Made by a program: the position numbers and the translations under genes. From RGIG3102 sp964525015 (GTDB lineage Bacteria; Bacillota; Clostridia; Oscillospirales; Ruminococcaceae): a stretch of DNA of 45,951 nt. The notes under the pieces are model-generated. The model was given only the letters and a program-made list of their open reading frames with translations, was not told where the DNA came from and did not search any database. The stretch is taken from NCBI GenBank assembly GCA_964525015.1, contig CAZGFY010000019.1, positions 1-45,951 of the forward strand. The letters run 5' to 3'. How positions within the stretch are numbered: the stretch's first letter is position 1; each line of letters opens with the position of its first letter. Positions 41,561 through 45,951 of the stretch are shown piece after piece.

Positions 41561-41674
41561 TCCTTTCTTATGGTTTTGTGTTTTTTTCACATTCTTATTT
41601 TAAAGTTGAAAACTTTCGCTAATACCTCATAGCGAAAGGCACAAAACCCATAGTTTAAAAATGAATTTTCAAAC
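41561..41674 (-). promoter_or_regulatory. repeated structured leader, copy B (upstream of glmM)
   Basis: Minus strand. Stem 1 (41653-41674) begins GTTTGAAAA. Stem 2 is GGTTTTGTG (41640-41648) with CACAAAACC (41572-41580), a perfect 9-bp pair. The inner hairpin is CTTTCGCT/AGCGAAAG (41631-41638 with 41613-41620), a perfect 8-bp pair. A further weak stem TTTTCA/TGAAAA fills the rest. The ribosome-binding site AAGAAAGGA (41561-41569) is the 3' end. CCTTTC in the inner hairpin also complements GAAAGG of that site, giving a possible switch. It begins five bases after the ruvB stop, with no promoter seen between. Same plan as copy A, with compensating differences in stem 2. Confidence 0.7.
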
Positions 41675-41678
41675 TAAT

Positions 41679-42725
41679 CTATAAATCTTCTAATGTTTGT
41701 TGTGTTATATTATTATTTGTTATATTTAAATGCTTATATGCTAAATCGGTACAAATTCTCCCCCTTGGAGTCCTTGCTAAAAAGCCAAGTTGCATTAAAT
41801 ATGGCTCGCAAACATCTTCTAATGTTATCGCTTCTTCTCCGATAACCGCTGCTAGAGTTTCAAGCCCTACTGGTCCCCCGTTATAAACAGTTATAATTGT
41901 TTTCATAACATTTCTATCTAGTGCATCAAGGCCTAGTGGGTCGATATCCATTCTATCAAGTGAAAGTTTTGCAATTTTATTATCAATAACTCCATCGCCT
42001 TTCACCTGTGCAAAATCGCGAACTCTTTTTAAGAGTCTATTTGCAACCCTAGGCGTTCCCCTTGAGCATTTAGCCAAGGTTAGCGCTCCTTCTTCATCTG
42101 AATCTATTCCTAAAATACTAGCTGAGCGATTTATAATTTTTGCTAGCTCTTCATTTGTATACATTTCCAGTTTTAAGATAACGCCAAATCTATCCCTTAA
42201 GGGATTCGAAAGCTGGCCTGCCCTTGTTGTGGCGCCGATAAGCGTAAACTGTGGAAGATTTATTCTAATTGATTGAGCGCTAGGGCCTTTACCAATTATT
42301 ATATCTAGTGCAAAATCTTCAAGCGCTGGATATAAAACTTCTTCTATCTGCCTTGACATACGGTGAATTTCATCAATAAACAAAACATCACCCTCTTCAA
42401 GGTTTGTTAAAAGTGCTGCTAAATCCCCTGGTTTTTCAATAGCTGGCCCTGATGTAACCTTAATATTAACACCCATTTCATTTGCGATAACTCCGGCTAG
42501 AGTAGTTTTTCCAAGTCCCGGTGGGCCATATAATAATATATGGTCTAAACTTTCACCACGCATTTTTGCAGCCTCAAGGTATACATTTAAATTATCCTTT
42601 AATTTTTCTTGTCCAACATATTCCTCTAAGCTTTTGGGTCTTAGGGAATTTTCATTATCACTATCCTCACGAATTTCGCTTGTTGAAATTAATCGTTCGG
42701 CGTCTTGAAAAGCAATTTCATTCAT
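41679..42725 (-). CDS. ruvB: Holliday junction branch migration ATPase RuvB
   Basis: 348 residues. AAA+ motor that drives branch migration with RuvA at recombination and stalled forks. Walker A GPPGLGKTT, Walker B VLFIDEIHRM, sensor 1 GATTRAG and the arginine finger region GTPRVANRLLKRVRDF; C-terminal winged helix with GPVGLETLA. 15 bases behind ruvA. Copy B leader and glmM follow. Confidence 0.97.
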   Translation of the reverse strand: MNEIAFQDAERLISTSEIREDSDNENSLRPKSLEEYVGQEKLKDNLNVYLEAAKMRGESLDHILLYGPPGLGKTTLAGVIANEMGVNIKVTSGPAIEKPGDLAALLTNLEEGDVLFIDEIHRMSRQIEEVLYPALEDFALDIIIGKGPSAQSIRINLPQFTLIGATTRAGQLSNPLRDRFGVILKLEMYTNEELAKIINRSASILGIDSDEEGALTLAKCSRGTPRVANRLLKRVRDFAQVKGDGVIDNKIAKLSLDRMDIDPLGLDALDRNVMKTIITVYNGGPVGLETLAAVIGEEAITLEDVCEPYLMQLGFLARTPRGRICTDLAYKHLNITNNNITQQTLEDL

Positions 42726-42740
42726 TACTTTAATCCCTTT

Positions 42741-43343
42741 CTAAGCTTTTGAAATTTGTTTTAATGCTTGTTTTATTAATTCTTGAACATCTAAAGATGC
42801 ATCTAATTTGCTAACTGCAAGAGCCGCTTGGCTTTGAGAATACCCAAGTGCAACAAGGGCTGATATAGCTTGTGAAATCCCATTTGATGCACTAGAGGTG
42901 GTTTGAGAGATATCACTAAGCGAAATCCCACTAGTTACAACGCTATCAAATTTTCCTTTTAATTCTAAAACTATTCTTTGCGCAAGCTTTGGCCCAACGC
43001 CAGACGCTGCTGTAAAGGTTTTAAAATCGCCACTTGAAACAGCAAGTGCAATCCTATCAAATGATAAAACTGAAAGAATAGCAAGCCCAACTTTTGGCCC
43101 TACTCCTGAAACGCTTATTAATATTTTAAACGCCTTTTGCTCTTCTTTTGAAGAAAAGCCATAAAGCTCCATATCATCTTCTTTAACATTTAGATATGTG
43201 TAAATCGTAAAATTCTGCCCAATAGCGGGGATAACTGAATGTGCTGTTGAAGGGATGTGTAAAAGATAAGCAACTCCATTAACATCTATCACAACTTCAT
43301 CAAGTGATTTTTCAACTAGTTTTCCTGTGAGTGAATATATCAT
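42741..43343 (-). CDS. ruvA: Holliday junction DNA-binding protein RuvA
   Basis: 200 residues. Tetramer that binds four-way junctions and loads RuvB. N-terminal OB fold (1-63), two helix-hairpin-helix motifs (VSGVGPKVGLAIL and ASGVGPKLAQRIV), a linker, then the RuvB-binding domain (about 152-200; ALVALGYSQSQAALAV). Spacing of 27 bases from ruvC and 15 to ruvB is operon-like. Confidence 0.97.
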   Translation of the reverse strand: MIYSLTGKLVEKSLDEVVIDVNGVAYLLHIPSTAHSVIPAIGQNFTIYTYLNVKEDDMELYGFSSKEEQKAFKILISVSGVGPKVGLAILSVLSFDRIALAVSSGDFKTFTAASGVGPKLAQRIVLELKGKFDSVVTSGISLSDISQTTSSASNGISQAISALVALGYSQSQAALAVSKLDASLDVQELIKQALKQISKA

Positions 43344-43370
43344 ATTATAACCATTCCTTTTTTGAGATAT

Positions 43371-43877
43371 CTATTTTTTTAAAGTGTATTTTGCTGATAG
43401 TAGCTTTGATTTATACGAGTGTCCGTGGCAAATTGCAATAGCTAGTGCATCGGCAGTATCATCTGGCTTTGGAGTTTTTTCAAGCCTTAATAAAATCCTA
43501 ACCATTTCCTGCACCTGTTTTTTTAATGCCTTGCCATACCCTGCAACCGATTGCTTAACTTGCAACGGAGTGTATTCAAATACTGGTATATTGTTCATTT
43601 TCGCACAAAGTATGATAACACCCCTTGCCTGCGCCACTTGAATAACCGTTTTTTGGTTTGTTGTAAAAAACAGTTGCTCTATAGCTAAGGCTTCCGGCTT
43701 TGTTCTTTTAATCACTTCATCAAGCTTTGTGTAAACCACTTCTAGCCTATCTTCAAAATTCGTGTGAGCCTTTGTTGTGATAGCGCCAAATTCAATTGGA
43801 TAAAACTTGTTTTTTTCAAGCTCTACTGCTCCATATCCAACTATTGCATACCCTGGGTCTATCCCTAAAATCCTCAT
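43371..43877 (-). CDS. ruvC: Holliday junction resolvase RuvC
   Basis: 168 residues. Dimeric endonuclease that cuts junctions. Acidic residues: Asp7 in GIDPG, Glu in AIEQLFF, and the pair in KPDDTADALAIA. AGGTGAT site before the ATG. It is the first gene of the minus-strand run, with a promoter in the divergent gap to typA. Confidence 0.97.
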   Translation of the reverse strand: MRILGIDPGYAIVGYGAVELEKNKFYPIEFGAITTKAHTNFEDRLEVVYTKLDEVIKRTKPEALAIEQLFFTTNQKTVIQVAQARGVIILCAKMNNIPVFEYTPLQVKQSVAGYGKALKKQVQEMVRILLRLEKTPKPDDTADALAIAICHGHSYKSKLLSAKYTLKK

Positions 43878-43919
43878 TCAATCACCTATTTATATTTTTA
43901 TTATAATCTTAAACACTTT

Positions 43920-43948
43920 ATTATAACATAATTTTTACCCTTCTTCAA
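43920..43948 (-). promoter_or_regulatory. promoter of the ruvCAB run
   Basis: Minus strand TTGAAG (43943-43948), 17-base spacer, TATAAT (43920-43925). No LexA-type or ACAACC-type operator is seen at it. Confidence 0.65.
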
Positions 43949-44032
43949 CTTCTATAACAAAACTTTCAAACTTACAATTTATGAACTTATACAAAATAAT
44001 TGTAAATTTTTATTTAAAACACCAAAAATAAC

Positions 44033-44061
44033 TTGATTATATTATAAAAATAGAGTAATAT
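44033..44061 (+). promoter_or_regulatory. promoter of typA
   Basis: TTGATT (44033-44038), 17-base spacer, TAATAT (44056-44061). The predicted start near 44068 gives a leader of about 105 bases containing copy C of the repeated leader. Confidence 0.6.
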
Positions 44062-44098
44062 ATATAAGGATAAAATAAAGGTATATACTAAATATAGA

Positions 44099-44164
44099 GT
44101 TTGAAAGGAATTTTTCAAGCTTTGGCTTTACTAAATAAATACATTTAAAGCCATCAAGAAAGGA
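44099..44164 (+). promoter_or_regulatory. repeated structured leader, copy C (upstream of typA)
   Basis: Stem 1 GTTTGAAA (44099-44106) with TTTCAAGC (44113-44120). Stem 2 TGGCTTT (44123-44129) with AAAGCCA (44147-44153). Then ATCAAGAAAGGA (44153-44164), whose last nine bases are the ribosome-binding site, nine bases before the ATG. The inner hairpins of copies A and B are absent, so this is a short form. Stem 2 differs in sequence from A and B but keeps its pairing. Confidence 0.6.
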
Positions 44165-44173
44165 TATTTTTAA

Positions 44174-45951
44174 ATGAAAAGAGAAGATTTGCGTAATATT
44201 GCTATTATCGCTCACGTTGACCACGGTAAAACAACATTAGTTGACCAAATGCTAAAGCAAAGTGGTACATTCCGTGAAAACCAAGTTGTAAATGAAAGAG
44301 TTATGGACTCTGGAGATATCGAAAGAGAAAGAGGCATCACTATTCTAGCTAAAAACGCTTCTTTTAGATATAATGATGTTAAAGTAAATATCGTTGACAC
44401 CCCAGGACATGCTGACTTCGGTGGTGAAGTTGAGAGGGTTTTAAAAATGGTTGACGGTGTTTTACTATTAGTAGACGCTGCTGAAGGCCCAATGCCTCAA
44501 ACACGTTTCGTTTTAGAAAAAGCTCTAGCTCAAAATCTATCAATCGTTATTATCATTAATAAAATTGACAGACCTGATGCAAGAATTAAAGAAATCATCG
44601 ACGAAATTTTATTATTATTAATGGATTTAGGTGCAACTGATGAACAATTAGATAGCCCTATGATTTTCTGTTCAGGTAGAGAAGGTATTGCAAACTATTC
44701 ACCAGAAGTTCGTGGAACAGACTTTGAGCCAATCTTTAAAACTGTTATGGAATATATTCACCCACCTAAAGTGGAAGTTGAAGCTCCATTCTCAATGCTA
44801 ATTTCAAACGTTGATTACAATAGTTTCGTTGGTAGAACTGCTGTTGGTAGAATTGAATCAGGCACAGTTAAAGTTGGTCAAGAAGTTGCAGTTTGCGACT
44901 GGAATGATGAAAGCGTTAAAAGAAAAGGCAAAATCACAGCTATTTATGCATTTGAAGGAACAAATAGAGTTCCAGTTGAGTCAGCGTCTGCTGGTGATAT
45001 CGTTATCGTTTCAGGTATCGAAGAAGTTTCAATTGGTAACACATTTTGCGACCCTAATAATATCGCTCCAATCGAGTTTGTTGCTATTGATGAACCAACT
45101 GTTGAAATGACATTTGCTGTTAATGATTCACCATTCGCAGGCAAAGAAGGTAAATTCGTAACATCAAGACAAATAAGAGATAGACTTCATAAAGAGCTTT
45201 TAAAAGACGTTGCTTTAAAAGTAACAGATTCAACTTCAAGCGAAAGTTTCCAAGTTATGGGTAGGGGCGAAATGCACCTTTCTATCCTAATTGAAAATAT
45301 GAGAAGAGAAGGATACGAATTCCAAGTTTCACCTCCAAAAGTTTTATTAAAAACTGATGCAGACGGACAACTTCTAGAGCCATTCGAACACGTTGTTGTA
45401 GACGTTCCTACTGAATTCCAAGGTAGCGTTATCGAAAAACTTTCAACGAGAAAAGCTGAGCTTGTTCAAATGGCGCCACAAGGCGAAACTCGTATGAGAG
45501 TTGAATTTAAAATGCCATCTCGTGGACTTTTCGGATATAGAAGTGAATTCTTAACAGATACTAAAGGCGAGGGTATCCTAAACACTATTTTTGATGGCTA
45601 CAAACCACATAAAGGTGATTTACCAGTAAGACACACTGGCTCATTAATCTGTTTTGAAAACGGAGTTAGTATCGCTTACGGATTATTTAATGCCCAAGAA
45701 AGAGGCGCTCTATTTATCGGACCAGGTGAGCCTGTTTATGCAGGTATGGTTGTTGGCGTTAGCCCAAAAGCTGAAGACTTAGTTGTTAATGTTTGTAAGA
45801 AAAAGCAACTAACAAACACTCGTGCTTCTGGTTCTGATGATGCATTAAGATTAATTCCTCATAAAAAAATGAGCCTAGAAGAATGTTTAGAATTCCTAGC
45901 TCCAGATGAATTAGTCGAAGTTACTCCAAAAACTCTAAGAATTAGAAAAGC
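44174..45951 (+). CDS. typA: ribosome-associated GTPase TypA/BipA (cut by window edge)
   Basis: About 592 codons are present of a usual 600-615, so only the extreme C-terminus is missing. GTPase motifs: G1 AHVDHGKTT, G2 RGIT, G3 DTPGH, G4 NKID. Domains follow in EF-G order, with the TypA-specific C-terminal part (GSDDALRLIPHKKMSLEE). The protein binds ribosomes and helps large-subunit assembly and growth under stress or cold. Start fixed by AAGAAAGGA. The leader is copy C of the repeated element; divergent from ruvC. Confidence 0.97.
   Translation, partial: MKREDLRNIAIIAHVDHGKTTLVDQMLKQSGTFRENQVVNERVMDSGDIERERGITILAKNASFRYNDVKVNIVDTPGHADFGGEVERVLKMVDGVLLLVDAAEGPMPQTRFVLEKALAQNLSIVIIINKIDRPDARIKEIIDEILLLLMDLGATDEQLDSPMIFCSGREGIANYSPEVRGTDFEPIFKTVMEYIHPPKVEVEAPFSMLISNVDYNSFVGRTAVGRIESGTVKVGQEVAVCDWNDESVKRKGKITAIYAFEGTNRVPVESASAGDIVIVSGIEEVSIGNTFCDPNNIAPIEFVAIDEPTVEMTFAVNDSPFAGKEGKFVTSRQIRDRLHKELLKDVALKVTDSTSSESFQVMGRGEMHLSILIENMRREGYEFQVSPPKVLLKTDADGQLLEPFEHVVVDVPTEFQGSVIEKLSTRKAELVQMAPQGETRMRVEFKMPSRGLFGYRSEFLTDTKGEGILNTIFDGYKPHKGDLPVRHTGSLICFENGVSIAYGLFNAQERGALFIGPGEPVYAGMVVGVSPKAEDLVVNVCKKKQLTNTRASGSDDALRLIPHKKMSLEECLEFLAPDELVEVTPKTLRIRK

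Noticed and set aside
1..45951. CRISPR arrays, transposases or insertion sequences
   Set aside because: No regularly spaced repeats, no cas or transposase genes and no terminal repeats with target duplications were seen.

Overview
The window is AT-rich DNA with Bacillota signatures. Promoters are consensus sigma-A type with 17-bp spacers, ribosome-binding sites are purine-rich, and transcripts end in U-tailed hairpins. The gene set (pyruvate,phosphate dikinase, DUF1836, DegV, ClpE, an ECF transporter core, DUF5711, CvpA, a ruvCAB-glmM block) points to an anaerobic low-GC Clostridia member. The family or genus cannot be fixed from this sequence alone.

Layout. 1-3.1 kb: the 5' end of a tRNA-Ser, a long palindrome and ppdK. 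3.2-5.9 kb: a minus-strand set of an M20 amidohydrolase and two related membrane proteins that share a C-terminal tail motif. 6.0-7.1 kb: a LexA/HdiR-like self-cleaving repressor divergent from a 91-aa basic membrane protein, with four related operator-like sites between them. 7.1-8.7 kb: degV and a DUF1836 regulator. 8.8-17.2 kb: a surface-polysaccharide operon with the three UDP-L-FucNAc enzymes (FnlA, FnlB, WecB/FnlC), a WbuB-like and a GT2 glycosyltransferase, a DUF2304 partner, and an MBOAT plus SGNH-like O-acetylation pair. No flippase, polymerase or priming transferase is present here. 17.2-26.4 kb: DUF1904, a surface FKBP/trigger-factor-like lipoprotein, a PAS-GAF-GGDEF-EAL protein with a structured leader, tadA with a CPBP protease, an MFS carrier followed by a gene remnant, a possible flavin split-barrel protein, and a lipoprotein with molybdopterin-domain-like repeats. 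26.5-31.4 kb: a chemoreceptor, and a GH2 glycosidase paired with a sugar-type MFS carrier. 31.6-43.9 kb: tRNA-Gly, clpE, then a long minus-strand run ruvC-ruvA-ruvB-glmM-methyltransferase-ecfA1-ecfA2-ecfT-truA-DUF5711-cvpA. 44.1 kb to the end: typA/bipA, cut by the window edge.

The most interesting signal is not a gene. A structured 5' leader recurs three times, just upstream of wecB (in the polysaccharide operon), glmM (on the other strand, in the ruv run) and typA. The copies share an initial GTTTGAAA hairpin, a second stem whose sequence differs between copies but whose pairing is kept, and an almost invariant 3' end carrying the ribosome-binding site. Two of the three lie inside apparent operons, which suggests control of translation or RNA processing. 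GlmM leads to UDP-GlcNAc and WecB/FnlA use UDP-GlcNAc-derived substrates, so a link to cell-envelope sugar supply is possible but unproven.
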